Position numbers and translations under genes: made by a program
Source of the DNA: Nelumbo lutea
Taxonomy: Eukaryota; Streptophyta; Magnoliopsida; Proteales; Nelumbonaceae
DNA: 64,000 nucleotides
Direction of reading: 5' to 3'
Assembly: GCA_022828595.1 (NCBI GenBank)
Contig: JAKGHH010000002.1
Location: 73,132,383 to 73,196,382 of the forward strand
Shown: piece after piece, positions 34,625 to 47,360 of the stretch
How the letters are laid out: every line of letters begins with the position of its first letter
How positions within the stretch are numbered: the first letter of the stretch is position 1
Notes under the pieces: generated by a model
Database searches by the model: none
What the model was told of the DNA's origin: nothing
What the model saw: only the letters and a program-made list of their open reading frames with translations

Positions 34625-35121
34625 ACATCACCCACATATTATAAATTAATAAATATGCATTTTATATAAATACATATTTATAATATATAATATATTATTT
34701 ATTATTTAAAATATAATATTTTAGATGTATTTATAGTTTTTATTATATATTTATATAATGTTTTATAATATATATTATAAATATAAAAAAACCAAAAAAT
34801 TGATAGTTAATCAAACCGGTCAAACTGATTAACCGATTGGCCTCAGTTCCGGTTTCAATTACCGGTTTTTCAAAAAATCGATAGTATCTGTTCGATTTCA
34901 AATATAAGCCCGCTATTCGATTAACTAAACCGTGAACACCCCTTTGGAATGACCATTCCCTCCTCTCCTTTGGCCTTTAATGAAAACCCGTTCTAACGGA
35001 TTTCAATTCCCATTTTGGTCCCTATCTAAACCAAACAAACTATAGGAATAAACTATTCCGATCTAACGGATTTTTAATAGATATTGATTCTGAATCTAAC
35101 TATAAACCAAACGGACCCTAA
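34259..35121. repeat. GGAATG-rich MITE split by another repeat
   Basis: Outer parts (34259-34400 and about 34945-35121) begin GGGCTTGTTTTCTTTGAGGA and end AACCAAACGGACCCTAAG, with many GGAATG/CATTCC motifs, like 36885-37125 and 53820-54130. The middle, from about 34400, is a second AT-rich foldback holding AACCGAACCAAT, a TA microsatellite (34576-34621) and, on the right side, AACCGTGAACACCCC. A nested insertion explains the split. Confidence 0.55.
34576..34621. repeat. TA microsatellite
   Basis: About 23 uninterrupted TA dinucleotides within the nested AT-rich repeat. Confidence 0.95.
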
Positions 35122-36884
35122 GCTCTCACTCTAACTTTTCTCATTTTCGTTTTTCTTCTTTTGATAGTCTTCTAGCTATTTAATTTCACCACCATATGTA
35201 AGACATTGCTTCAGAAATTAGAATCATCTCCACCACATTGAATTTGGGACCACTGGGAAAGCACATAAAAATTAGTAATTCCATCGGCCGAGTCACTCCT
35301 GCCTTTGTTGTTTTGGAGTGCATTGGCTTATTCCATTAAAGGTGCATATTTGGGTTCAATAAAGTTTTTACCATTTTAGTAAATGCCTACTTCCGTCTCA
35401 TGACCATACCATTTTAGTCCCTCAGCATCTAATGGATTCTGAAGCATTGATGGTGTACATCAGTGGTCACTGACCCAGTAGCTGAGATGACTAAGTGTCC
35501 CCTTAAATATGAGCGGGGATGATTCCTATAACCAAAACCATTGCACACACCATGAAAATTTGGGAATCCCATCACACATTGCGAACATCTTCTCTGTACT
35601 ATGCGAGATATTCCCTATACGTGGATAGATATTATGTGAGAGGAGATTCGTCTCTAAGTAGTAAATACGAAAGTGTAGAATCTTCTGAAAACATAAATCG
35701 TGTACACACCCTAGAAGAATAGCATCCAGCCACACTTCAAGAATATCACATATGCATAGAAAATGTCTCACCATGAATTTTCATACAAAGTCATGTTGGT
35801 TTATGAAGCATAAAAAAAGAATGTTAATGTGTATTGCTGCCTATTTTAATAACATGAGATCAAAGTATAAAAATATAAAAAATAATGTAAAGTATAATAT
35901 AAAAACTGGTTGGCGTTTGTTTGGGCAAGGCGAGCAATAAAAAGAACTTAATCTTTTAGGTGTCACCTTGACAACTCTGAATATAAAATGCAAATATATA
36001 TATATATATATAAGGTTTTGTATATTGGTATTTATATTCTTCTCAACTAAAAAAATAAGTTTGTCGTGCAACAATTTGCGTTGGGCCAATTTGTGCCTGC
36101 ACATTTAAGAACCTTTTTTTTATCATTTTTTAGAAATGTTATATCCAAAAAAAAAAGCATTATTAACGTAATTTTCTTACAAATTTTTACAAAAAATAAC
36201 TCTAAAATGAAAACATCTTCAGCTTCCTTCAGAAAAGAAATAAAACTTATTCTAAAGACCCAGATTTAGAATCTGATATGCGCTACTATTTGACATAGGG
36301 TATACAAACCAACATCTCATATATACCCTCTTAGATCATATTCATATAAACTCACATTTAAATGGATTTAACATTAAACATTAAAATTAGAATTTAGAAA
36401 AATGAGATGATATCCATTTAAGGGTTGAACTATGATATTGAAAAGATATTACAACTGAAAAACTTGTAACCACTCAATGAATATCATAAAAGTGGTAACC
36501 AATCAGATGGTATCTATTTATTAAAATTTATGTCGAGTGTTGATTGGTCAAATCATTTTTGGTATCATGTCCTTTTAGCAACGGAGATTTTTAATGGAAA
36601 TCTCTATCCAAATATTGCATACTTTTATAATCAAATATCAAAGGAAACATGCTTTTTTAGACCCCCTAAGTTAACTCCAGGTGGAGGGGCATGCTTTTTG
36701 AAATAACCTATTCATTCGTCAGGTAGCCAATGGGCTGGGATAAGCCCGTTCTTGGTCAGGTATTGGACAATATTTTAAGCATGTGAGCTTAGGCTCGAGC
36801 CCAAAACAGTAAGCCTAACTTTTTTTGAGCGGGGATTTTTTGACTTGATAAGTATGTCATATAATAAAAAATGGGTCATCCTGA
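35122..36884. other. AT-rich spacer
   Basis: No gene recognised. Contains a short TA run (35997-36012). Confidence 0.5.
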
Positions 36885-37125
36885 TTCACAGTCATAATCG
36901 GAATCAGAATGGTCTATTCCCATAATATGCTTGGTTCAGATAGGAATGAGAATGACATTTGGAATCAGTAGGAATGGAATTTCATTCCCAAAGGTGGTGC
37001 AAGGGAAAGCACATTCCCTCAAATCGGGGAATGCCATTCCAGCAGGAATGGGAATTGAATTCTGATTTTGCCCAACCAAACAGTTGGAATCGAAATAACC
37101 CATTTTGATTTCAATTCCATACCTT
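36885..37125. repeat. GGAATG-rich MITE copy
   Basis: Motifs ATCGGAATCAGAATGG, GGGGAATGCCATTCC, AACCAAACAGTTGGAATCGA match the elements at 34259-35121 and 53820-54130. Self-complementary through repeated GGAATG and CATTCC. Confidence 0.55.
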
Positions 37126-40100
37126 TATTATTGTAAACAACAATGGGGCCAAGATATAATACATATTTTTCTTTGTTCCTCTCTTCTCAAGGCATAGTGA
37201 GATATTTTATATTTTTGAGTTTTGAGGTCGTTTAATATAAATAAATTAGTTTTTTGAGTAAAAATAAAAAAGATCTTACCTACAATTTCTTGGTCGGGCT
37301 TCACGCTTTATACAACAACCAACAATATAATTTTATATTTTGTTTTAAGAAATCAGTATTTTTTGGCCCTTATTTTTGGAACTCAAAAAAAAAACAAAAA
37401 AACAAAACACTGGAGACCCCCCCCCCCTTTCCCTAACAACACTCTTGTGTGTGTTCATTTAGTGTAGACAATCTTTTCACACTTCACAGTGAAACGCCAA
37501 AGGCTACATTTGGTTCCGTGTGGGTTTATTGAAAAAACGCCACACATCAGCGCTGCCATAGTCATTGCTGTTTATTGTGCATAAAACCATTTTTGGTTTT
37601 AACATTTATCAAAATAAACATTAAAAAAAAAACATAAATGTTTGGATTTGTGTACATGAAGCATTTGGAGAAATGTCAAATCCTTGTTTTCCTTAATGCC
37701 TCAAAACTTATTAAAATGAAATACTTACATGGCATATTTTATGGGGTGTTAGTATGAGGCGAAAAGTAAAAAATGTTTAAAGTTATGCCTAACTAAACAA
37801 TAAAAACAAAAAAATTTAAAATAAAAAATAATTTTTTTCAAATAAACATTTAAAGCAATAAACACTATATCTATAAAACGCCGACAAAACCAAACACATA
37901 CCAAATGATGTAACTCTCAATACCTTCAAATAATCAAAATCTAAAGCAACCAATCCAAATAGTGCTTAACACGCAAGGTGTCTAGAGTCCACAACTAGGT
38001 TTATGAAACTCTTGCAGGCATGGATCAATGTCAATTATCAAATCACACCAATGGCACACCAAGAAAAATGATGACTTGTTACGTCATCATTTATTTTCAT
38101 TAACCATATTTAAATGTTTGGACTATTTATGCTACCTATCTGTTATAATGAATTTTGAGCATTTATGTAGTAACAATAATAGAGCTAAGAATAATATCTT
38201 AAAGGTTGTTCTCGAATTCCTTCTATGCCCATTACCAAACAGCTGAGATGGTCCATTCAGCTTCCTCCAAAGGATGGCTCTCCGTGGTAAAATAGACCTC
38301 CATTACCAAACAGAACTGAGATGGTCATTCAGCATCCCTCCAAAAATGAAGTCAACAGCATCAAACCTGCGTTGAGTCTCGTGATTAGATATCTTCATGG
38401 ACTAAGTTCGGGCTCGGCTTTTAATAAAATTTAAAGAATCTGGTCTGAAGCCCGAACCGGCCACAGTATTAAGTTAGGCCCAAAGCCTGGCCTATGAACA
38501 GATTTATTCATGGTAAAATAGATCTCACAAGATTAGATTTGACCGGTGTATTTTATAACAACCCACTCCCCAGCCCCCTATGTATAATTTGTAATATCTA
38601 AAGAAAAAAAAATTAAATTATAAAAAAAATGCTAAACGGCAACTTGCCCATAAATTTGAAATCAATTCATGGTCAGGATTCATGAAGTTACAAAATTCTG
38701 ACCTAAACTGATCAATCATTCTCCCAAATATAGGTTAAGTACTCTGCAACTCAATGCAGAATTCTAAAAAAATCCTCTCACTAGACTCATGGAAAAAAAT
38801 CGTCAGCGTTGCTATCTCCACATAATCTCTCTTTATGAGAACATTAAATTGAAAAGAATCAAGGACTTTTATTACTAGAATAGTATTCCAATCCAAAGGT
38901 GGATTAAGCCTGACGTGGGTGGTAAGATTTAAGCTTAACATAGCCAATCAAGACTATTTCCTAGCTCCCTACCTGACATGATTGGGCAACCTTTTTTCCC
39001 ATTTTAGTAATTTTTCCTCCTAAATGACAAAAAATGGAAAGTACTATGAGTGGAGATGCAGAGGTTTTATAAAATAGTTTGGCAATATTACTGAACTAAA
39101 GAGATTAAATAGAATGAGTTTGTTAAAAACTTTGTTGTTTTATTTATCACATCTTAGGGAGGCAGAGGTCATGGACACTCCCACGTCCCACCCATTATTG
39201 CCACATAGAAGAATTTTGTGACCACAAAACCCTACCTCCTCTCTCTCTCTCTCTCTTCTTTCTTTGTTACATACATCTTTGCCCTGTTGAGATGGTTTTG
39301 GTTATGACTACTTAATTGTGTTCAGGGTCAAGTCCAATAAATTGTAAAAACTCCAACCAGATTATGCATTCTTTTAAATGTTAAATTAACCCTGAAAATT
39401 TGGTTTTCAAAGGTTAACGTCTTCCTCCACAAAACATCCAGCAACTATAATTGAGAGGTAACTTCAGTGTTGCCACTTTAATAATTTTGATTCCTTTAAT
39501 GGGCTAAGTGGCACATAATTGAATTAATAAAAGAACAGTAGAGAGAGGACATCCCAAGGTCATTAACTGACCCGACAAAGCATACTTGTCACAGGAAAGA
39601 CTCTTTGGACTTTCAGAGGTTTCTAATAAACATGATTAACAAGGTTTCTAATAAAAATTAAGGCAGTTAATTTTTCACTAACAATAATGCTGCAGTTTTA
39701 CTTTACCCTTTTCTTATTTTCCAACTGGTTTGCTGGAAAAACTTTACCACCCACCAGTACGACCTTGGTATCTTACCTTTATGTTCAGTCAATGCATATT
39801 CTGATTTGGTCCCCGTTTGGCATGTCTTCTTGTGCTGTGTTTTGCCTGTTTATAAATTTGGTATGATCCTGTCACTTATTTTTTTCATTTGGTTTATGAC
39901 TGATTTAGCTGTTCAAACAGTTCGATGCGTCAACTTTTAGACCTAATTTCGAGAAAACTTTAAAATAAGTTTTTTCGTGCTTTTCTTCATTTTATTCTCA
40001 CTACAGAAACTAGGTCTGATAACCAAATTATAAAAAACTCAATGAATCTTTTAACAGTTAAAACGACTAAAAAATCTCTCCAAAACGAAATTGTCGCAAC

Positions 40101-40139
40101 GGCCCCTGGTTAACTTTGGTTCAGTTTGTATAGAATTGT
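37126..40139. other. AT-rich spacer up to the assembly gap
   Basis: No gene recognised. A 73-bp unit is duplicated in tandem at 38229 and 38302 (CATTACCAAACAG, CTGAGATGGT, CATTCAGC, CCTCCAAA in both). A CT microsatellite lies at 39240-39254. Confidence 0.5.
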
Positions 40140-40239
40140 NNNNNNNNNNNNNNNNNNNNNNNNNNNNNNNNNNNNNNNNNNNNNNNNNNNNNNNNNNNNN
40201 NNNNNNNNNNNNNNNNNNNNNNNNNNNNNNNNNNNNNNN
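40140..40239. other. Assembly gap (100 N)
   Basis: Exactly 100 N, a conventional placeholder of unknown true size. The right side opens directly inside reverse transcriptase, so the missing part should hold gag, protease and possibly the 5' LTR of the Tat element. Confidence 0.98.
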
Positions 40240-43023
40240 AAAGACTGCCTTCATAACCGAGCTTGGCTTGTACTGCTACAGGTCATGCCCTTTGGGTTAA
40301 AAAATGTCGGAGCAACCTTTCAAAGACTTGTAAATAAGTTGTTTGAGCCATTGATTGGTCAAAATAATAGAGTGCTATGTAGACGACCTGGTCGTCAAAA
40401 CCCATTTTTCGCATGAATTAATACAAGACTTGCATTCAGTTTTTGAAATTCTGCGTAGTCTTAACATGAAGTTGAATCCGAATAAGTGTGCCTTTGGCAT
40501 CACCTCGGGTAAGTTCCTGGGGTACATCGTTAACCGGCGCGGCATTGAGACTAACCCGAACAAAGTAAAGGCCATCCTAGACATGAGACCACCCCAAAAA
40601 GTGAAGGAGGAGGTTCAGAGGCCTCTGAATAGCTGAATAGCTAACTTTGAGCCGCTTCATGTCCAAGTCGGCAGACCGTTTCCTACCTTTATTTAAGGAA
40701 ATTAAAAGCAAAGGGTTTGAATGGACCCAAGATTTCCAACTCACGTTCAACGAGCTCAAAAAGTACCTCGCTAGCATACCGATTTTAACCCGGCCCGAGC
40801 AAGGTGACATTTTAGAGTTGTACCTCTCAGCAAGTGATCAAGTGGTCAGCTCGGTACTAATAAAAGAGGTAGATCGGGTTCAACGACCTATCTACTATGT
40901 TAGTAAAGTGTTGTAGGGAGCAGAGACAAGATATCCAAAGATAGAAAAGCTGGCCTACGCACTAGTTATTGCATCCACAAAGCTTCGTGCGTACTTCCAA
41001 GCTCATACTGTTGTCGTCTGCACCAACAAAACCTCTGAGGAAAGTTCTACCCAAACTCGAGGTCTTTGGTTGACTGACGAAGTGGGCCGTTGATCTCAGC
41101 GAGTACGACCTCCAATACAAGCCGCGAAACTGCTAATCAAGGCCCAAGCCTTAGTAGACTTCATCGCGGAATGCACTTTCAGCTCCGAAGTCCCCAGGCC
41201 GGTTGAACACGAGGCCTCCAATTCGGGCGAGCTTGAAGCTCCATAGGCCAGTTGAGTCTGAGCACCGTGAGGTAGCAGCCAGTGCGGCATCTCTCCTAGT
41301 GAGGCCAAGTGCCGAACTGGGATGAAGAGCACTGGCATCATTCACGATAGATTGGCTCCTCGAACCAGCAGGGCAACGGAGTTGGAATCGTTTCTGTACA
41401 GCCCAAGTGGCACAAAGTTGGAGTATGCACTACGCTTCGAGTTCGCGGCATCCAACAATGAAGCGGAGTACGAAGCGTTGATAGTCGGACTGGCTCTGGC
41501 CAAATAAGTGAAAGCCAAGCATATCGTCATCTGCAGCGATTCCCAAGTCGTGGTCATTGAAGTCACAGGCCGAATACGAAGCTCGCGAACCAACTATGAT
41601 TGCTTACTTAGCCAAAGTAAGAGATGCTCTGATCAACTTCCAGTCACACTTCATCAGGCAAATCCTGAGCTCAGAGAATGTTGAGGCCGATGCCCTGTCT
41701 CGGTTAGCCAACACCAGTGATAATACCCTGAGAACCATGTATATAGAGAACTTGCCTCGGCCTAGCATTCTCGGGGGGGGGGGGGGCAGAGGATGTCGCT
41801 CCTGTCATTCAAGCAGAGCCGAGCTGGATTGATCCGCTCGCAAGCTTCCTCTACACGGTACCCTCTCTGCAGATCACAATGCCGCCAAAAAGGGTAAAGC
41901 GTCAGGCAGCCAAATACGTCATGATAGACGAAAATGACTGTACCGAAGATCCTACACGCTCCTCTACTGCGCTGGTTGCAACCTTCCGAGAGCTGAGCTC
42001 GTGCTCTGCGACACTCATGAGGGCCTGTGAGGCCGACACTTGGGGGGTAGGGTCCTCACCCAAAAAGCACTACGATAGGAGTACTACTAGCCAACAATGA
42101 AAGCAGATATTATTGAGCTCGTTAGAAAGTGTGACAAGTGCCAGAAGCATGCCAATATCCACCATCAGCTCGCTGTCGACCTCAAGTATCTCACTAGCCC
42201 GTGGCCTTTCGCACAATGGGGCATCGACATACTCAGACCGTTTCCACCAGCGACAGACCAGAGAAAGCTCTTAGTGGTAGCAGTGGATTATTTCACCAAG
42301 TGGGTAGAAGTTGAACCTCTCATGACAATCACAACTCGAAACATGCAGAACTTCTTTTTGGAAGAACATAGTGTGCCAGTTCGGGTTACCATCGGGTACT
42401 GATTTCTGATAACGGTAAAGTAGTTCGAGGACATTAAATTCCAGAACTGGTGCCAAGACATGGGGAATCCGACAGAACTTCACTTTAGTCGCACACCCTC
42501 AAGCAAACGGTCAATCAGAAGTCACAAACAGAGCTATCCTCTGTGGACTGAAGGCACGGTTAGACTGAGCTAAAGGACTATGGTATACGAGCTACCCAGT
42601 ATTCTATGGGCTTACCCGAACCACAGAGAAGACCGCCACAGGAGAGACCCCTTCAACCTCACCTACGACACCGAAGCAGTCATCCCAACTGAGATCGAGG
42701 TTCCCTCGCTATGATTTGAAGCGTATGACGATAAGGCAGATGAAGACGAGCTACGTTCCAACCTTGACCTACTCGACGAAGTAAGGGACCTCGCATATAT
42801 CAGGAAAAGAGCTAGCTCGGTACTATAACGCCAGGGTCAAGAAGCAAACCTCTCGTCGATGACTTGGTCTTTGTAAAGTTATGAGTACCTAAGCCCAGCG
42901 TTGGCATGCTCGGACCGAATTGGGAAGGACCCTACCGAGTGAAACGGGTGCTTGTGAAGGAACATACGAGCTCAAAACCCTTGAAGGAAACAAGTACCTC
43001 GAGCATGGAATATTGTCAACTTA
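40240..43023 (+). pseudogene. Tat pol: RT, RNase H, second RNase H, integrase (broken)
   Basis: Recognisable pieces in order: RT with KTAFITELGLYCYR, MPFGLKNVGATFQRLVNK and the catalytic YVDDLVVK (40373-40400); RT thumb LNMKLNPNKCAFGITSGKFL; RNase H start WTQDFQLTFNELKKYLAS and RPIYYVSKVL, then a TAG stop at 40914; second RNase H with YALRFEFAASNNEAEYEALI and DALSRLANT (41430-41715); integrase CDKC zinc end, WGIDILRPFPPA and VDYFTKWVEVEPL (42215-42320); a C-terminal tail ending AWNIVNLRQYYL. At least six stops or frameshifts. A run of about fourteen G at 41773-41786 may be one of them. Confidence 0.85.
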
Positions 43024-43041
43024 AGGCAGTATTACCTGTAA

Positions 43042-43362
43042 CTACTAAGTAGACCATGAGTCACTCTCAGAGCCTAAGGGCCAAAAATGCTGAGCTAACA
43101 AAGACCTTGGCGCGATAAGACTCAGTCGCCTCTATGGCATGGGCGAACTACTGAGTAGACCACGAGTCACTCTTAGAGCCTAAGGGCCAAAAATGCCGAG
43201 CTAACACGACCTCGGTGCAAATGAGACTCAGTCGCCTCCATGGCATGGGCGAACTCCAAGAGTGGACTATAAGTCACTCCCTCAGCCATAGGCTAAAACA
43301 CCGAGCTAACTAAGACCTCAACAGAATGGAAGACTTAGCCACTTCACCAGTAAAGGCAAAGT
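43042..43362 (+). repeat. 106-bp tandem repeat, three units
   Basis: Units at 43042, 43148 and 43254 share CTACTRAGTAGACCAYGAGT, AGCCTAAGGGCCAAAAATGC, GAGCTAACA and GACTCAGTCGCCTC. The first two are very close and exactly 106 bp apart; the third is diverged. Arrays between pol and 3' LTR are a known habit of Tat elements and a source of plant satellites. Confidence 0.85.
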
Positions 43363-43553
43363 AAGTATCAAAGGCGTAGGCAGCTCGGGTCTGAACCCTA
43401 TGAAGCATAGCTGGTCTCAAGTATATTGGCTGAACCTGACAAGGAACAATCTACGAACATACAGTTCGGGCATACAAGGTAATTACTTCGGGGTATACTA
43501 TAAAAGTACCTCAAGCATTAAGGGATAGCTCGGGGTAACAACTACCAAAAATC

Positions 43554-44515
43554 CTACTTCGGGTATGTAGCTCTAAACAGTTCGAGTGATGAAATCGCTT
43601 TGGCAGATAATAAAGAGCACACCATACTTAGCAAGAAAAAGAAAAATTCCATTACTAATTTATAAATGAAAATCGAGCTTAAACAGCCCGGGAAGAGTTC
43701 AACAAGAAGTAAAAAAGGGCACAACTGCCCAAGAAAGAGATTTAAAAAACCGGGTTCTAGCACCGGGAACCACCAAAATTTAGCCAGAAACGCCTCTATG
43801 GAGGCGCTCCGGGAGAAGCATTTCTTGATGCAGAAGATGGTGGAGAGGATGTCAAGATTGAGGGGAAGACAGTACTCACAAAACAGAGAAATAGTCCCAA
43901 CTACATTTCGAATAGAGTTGGGGTGAAGCTGGTTAAGTGGTGACGTTGAAATGGTTCAAAACCTCCACTATCAGAGGATGCAGAGGAAGACGCAAGCCAG
44001 CCTCGAGCTGTTCCTGAAAGATCACTATCTCGTTGGGACCAAGCTCCAGGGAAAGTTACCAAAAGGAGACTATAGATGAGGTCTCTGGAAGGTTAAAATG
44101 AAGAACTAAAGATCTAAGTCTCTCCATCGACATAGAGGAGGGACCGAAGCTGTCAGGCTCCCTGCCCTGAGAGGTAGAAGCAGTTTCGCCCGAGGCCTCC
44201 CAAGCTTCCAGAGCCTGCCCCCAAGCTCTCCTTGAGCTCGAGGGTGTGTCGTCCTGGTTACCGTTCCGGGAATAGACATGGTACGGATATCCAAACATAT
44301 TAACAAGATGATAAGACTCACCAGAAGAGAAGAAACAGTGTGAACGGGAAAAGAGCTCGAGCAGCTAGATGGAGACGCGACCTCAGAATCCGAAGACAAG
44401 GAAAGTTAGCGTAAAAGAAAGTGAGGTCTGGGGCCTTCCTATTTATAGCTACTGTGCCCTCAAATAGATGGCTCAGACTGAGACAGATCTGACGGTTCGT
44501 AGTTAAGTTGACCAC
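43554..44515 (-). pseudogene. Antisense frames between Tat pol and 3' LTR
   Basis: Minus-strand open segments (43763-43554, 44399-44106, 44515-44318) lie opposite to the element's sense. The middle one starts MSSDSEVASPSSCSSSFP and is Ser-rich. Related Tat elements carry an antisense frame in this interval; these pieces may be its decayed remains, but no domain is recognised. Confidence 0.3.
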
Positions 44516-44774
44516 ACATCTTCTGAAACCGAAATGTGACTGGCTACACGTCTCCCATGATTAAGGTAATGACGGCTGTACGCCTTCCGAAACTAAGAGT
44601 TGCTTCTGCACGTTCTCCTTGCATTCAAAAAGGTCCAAAGACCCCTGACTTCTATGAGCGCATTTAATGCGATCAGTCAATCAAGTTTGAACTTTGGGTC
44701 AAATCCACCTGTCACAACTTCATGAACTCCTCACGCTAAGGTAGCACCCTTTGCCCGAGGAGTGGGGGGGCAAT

Positions 44775-45698
44775 TGAGGGTGGGTGATTTGACCCGACCC
44801 CTTGAGACGGTGACACATGGACATGACCCATCACAAATAATGGCTCATCACAACGGCTTCACCGTGACTAAGTAACGAGCCCGCAGGACAGCTCGCTATG
44901 CCACAGCTCATCATAGGGTGAGCTCGTTACAGTGCGAGCTCAAGAACCCCCGATGTACTAAAAGGGAATACTCCAAGACAAGTCTGTCCCAGCTCGCGAG
45001 CTAGGATAACCAGCTCGCTCCAATACTTGGGCAGAAAAACTGCCTCAATGACCATTTCAAGAGGAATCACCTCGCAATGCCTTCAGGAGCTCGCTACAAG
45101 GTAGCTCGCGACAAGATAGCTTGCTACAAGACAGATCGCTACTAAGCAACGTGATGTTTTCAGGAAGCTTCTATCTGGCAAGACCGTACCCATCAAACTG
45201 CACCACATCTCCTAACTGAAGGTGCAATCTCTACAAGCCCAACAAGTCTGCGCCCACATCCCTTGACAAGTGGTGGCGTGTCTGCCCTTCCGGGACGTGT
45301 CACTCACCCGATTGGGGAGTACACTACAACGGTTACCTACGCAACCCTGGCAGATAACGGCTGTGACAAAGGTCCAGTGGTGGTTATGCCGGATTTGATA
45401 AGAACACTCATATATAAGAGCCCCCTAGTTGAAGGGAAGGGCTCTCTCGAATATCTGATATCATATCTTGAATATCTCAAACTTTCTCTCGAGCTAATTC
45501 AGTGATCTAGCGCGACCTACACTCTTAGCCTTCTTTACACTCTTTACTACTTTCTCCAGCGTTCTAATTTAAGCATCGGAGTATTTTCACCGGGAAAGTC
45601 CCCCAGGAATCCTTCACGACTCTCTTCTCAGGTATCGTCCACCACCAGCGATGAGCCAGTTAGCTGCCAGTTAGGAGTGCCCGGATTGCGCAGCATCA
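44775..45698 (+). repeat. 3' LTR of the Tat element
   Basis: 924 bp, TGAGGGTGGGTGATTTGACC ... GCAGCATCA, preceded by a GAGGAGTGGGGGGG polypurine tract (44757-44770). Contains many AGCTCGC motifs (44890-45150), a TATATAAGAGC box near 45410 and the AATTTAAGCATCGGAGTATT leader near 45565. Related to the solo LTR at 46149-46981. Confidence 0.85.
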
Positions 45699-45759
45699 GC
45701 TATGTTAGAAAGTTGTATTTCTCATAAACAAAATTCTTACTAATTTTTATAAATAAAAA

Positions 45760-47360
45760 ATGCCTAATGATATTATATTTGTGGAAGTCTGGGAAATGAC
45801 CGTCTGTGTAAGAGATTTCTTAGAACATTTTTATGGTGTAACTAATGAATTATCAGGAATTTATTATCCAACTAGTTGTAATTTACCTTATCAATTAATG
45901 GTAATTAGTGACTGTTTTGCAAAATATAGAAATAATCCACAATTTCAATGTATTGTTGAAATAATGGAAAATAAAATAAAAAAATATTGGGAGAACATTG
46001 CTTCCTTTATTGTTTAGCTACAATATTAGACCTAGGATTAGAAAGATAGTTTAGATATTTTACTTGAATCATATTGTTAAAACATAAATATTGAAATAGG
46101 AAATATAAAGAAGAAATTAATAATTTGTTATTTGAAATGTATAGGTTATGATGGAGGATGATTTGACCCAACCTATGAAACGGTGGCACATGGACACTGA
46201 CTCAGCTCAAGCGACAGCTCAGCGTTGTAGCCTGGTGCAACCAAGTGACAGGCCCATAAAGCAGCTCACAAAAGGAGAAGCTCGCCACAACACGAGCTCC
46301 GGGTTTCTCGAGCTACCTTTGAAGAGATACTCCGAGGCATCTTTAGCTCGCGAGCTGAAGTTATTAGCTCGCCCGAGCTCCCAAGCAGACAAGTTATTCC
46401 AAGGACCAATTCTATTAAGGGTAACCTTGAAGTGTCCCGAGCCCGCTACAAAGTAGCTCGGGAATGAGCCGCATGAGCGCTCCTCAAGAAGCTTCTGTCT
46501 AACGAGCCGTATCGATCGGACTGCGCCATATCCCTTATTGACGGCGCAGTCCCCGTCCTTTCGATAGTCTGCATCCACGTTTCTCAGCAGGCAAAGGCGT
46601 GCCTGCCACTTTGGAGACATGTCACTCACCCAGGCGAGAAGTACGTCACAACGGCCACCTACGCAGCCCTGGCGGGTAACAGCTGTGGCAGGAGCTCAGT
46701 GGTGGTTATGCCTGACCTAGCATGAGCGCTCCGTTAAAAAGCCCTTAGGGCAGAAGAGAAACTTCTTCTTGAGACTTCTAATCTCTCGAGTATAGTGAGA
46801 ACACGTTATCTTCACTCTTAGCCTTCGCCCTCTCTTTGCTTCTCCTACAAAGTACTAACTTAAGCATCGGAGTATTCCCGTCGGGCAAAACCCGAGAATC
46901 CTTCTTCTTTTCCTTCATCTCAGGTACCTTCCAGGAGCCACGTGAGTGTCAGCTAGGAGTGACCGGATCACGCGACATTCAGGTTATATTCCTACAACTT
47001 GTACATCATCTTCTACTTCTAATCTTGAGCCCAGTAGAAGAGAAAAACTTTTTTAGTTAATAAGTAGAAGGCATAAATATTTTATTTCTAGAGCAAGTTT
47101 ATTTATTGAACTTAATTTTTATTTACAAGCAAATTTTTCTAATTTAAGTAATGATCAAATAATTTTGATATTTTAGCCCGATAGAATGAACATTCAAAAA
47201 ATTATCCAGTTCTCACCGCCATGGCACGTGATCTACTAACTCCTTAGGTGTCTACGGTTCCATCGGAGTCTTGTTTTAGTATAGGTATCAAGGTGTTGGA
47301 TGAAAAAAGAAGCTGCATGAATGATGAGAGCATAAAGATGTGCATCTGCTTCAAGGATTA
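45760..47360 (+). pseudogene. hAT transposase remnants
   Basis: First part (45760-46040): FLEHFYGVTNELSGIYYPTS, IVEIMENKIKKYWENI, then after a shift CLATILDPR, matching the RNase H-fold region of plant hAT transposases. Second part (47219-47360): AMARDLLTP, VSTVPSESCFSIGIKVLDEK, RSCMNDESIKMCICFKD, the conserved C-terminal dimerisation domain. Several stops; no catalytic N-terminus. Confidence 0.8.
46149..46981 (+). mobile_element. Solo Tat-type LTR inside the hAT element
   Basis: TGATGGAGGATGATTTGACC ... CGACATTCA, flanked on both sides by GGTTA (46144-46148, 46982-46986), a perfect 5-bp target duplication. It resembles 44775-45698 (TGATTTGACCC, CACATGGACA, TTAAGCATCGGAGTATT) but is shorter and diverged. 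No internal domain remains, so it arose by LTR-LTR recombination. Confidence 0.9.

Larger units (their letters stand above)
40240..45698 (+). mobile_element. Tat-lineage Ty3 retrotransposon, 5' part missing
   Basis: Order: reverse transcriptase, RNase H, second (archaeal-type) RNase H, integrase, a tandem-repeat block, a long non-coding stretch with antisense frames, polypurine tract and 3' LTR. The second RNase H is diagnostic of the Tat clade. The gene has many stops and shifts, so the copy is dead. GCTAT follows the 3' LTR at 45699. Confidence 0.85.

Noticed and set aside
35519..35780. Considered as another member of the intron-4 foldback family
   Set aside because: Contains GAACATCT-like words but the arms do not pair over any length.
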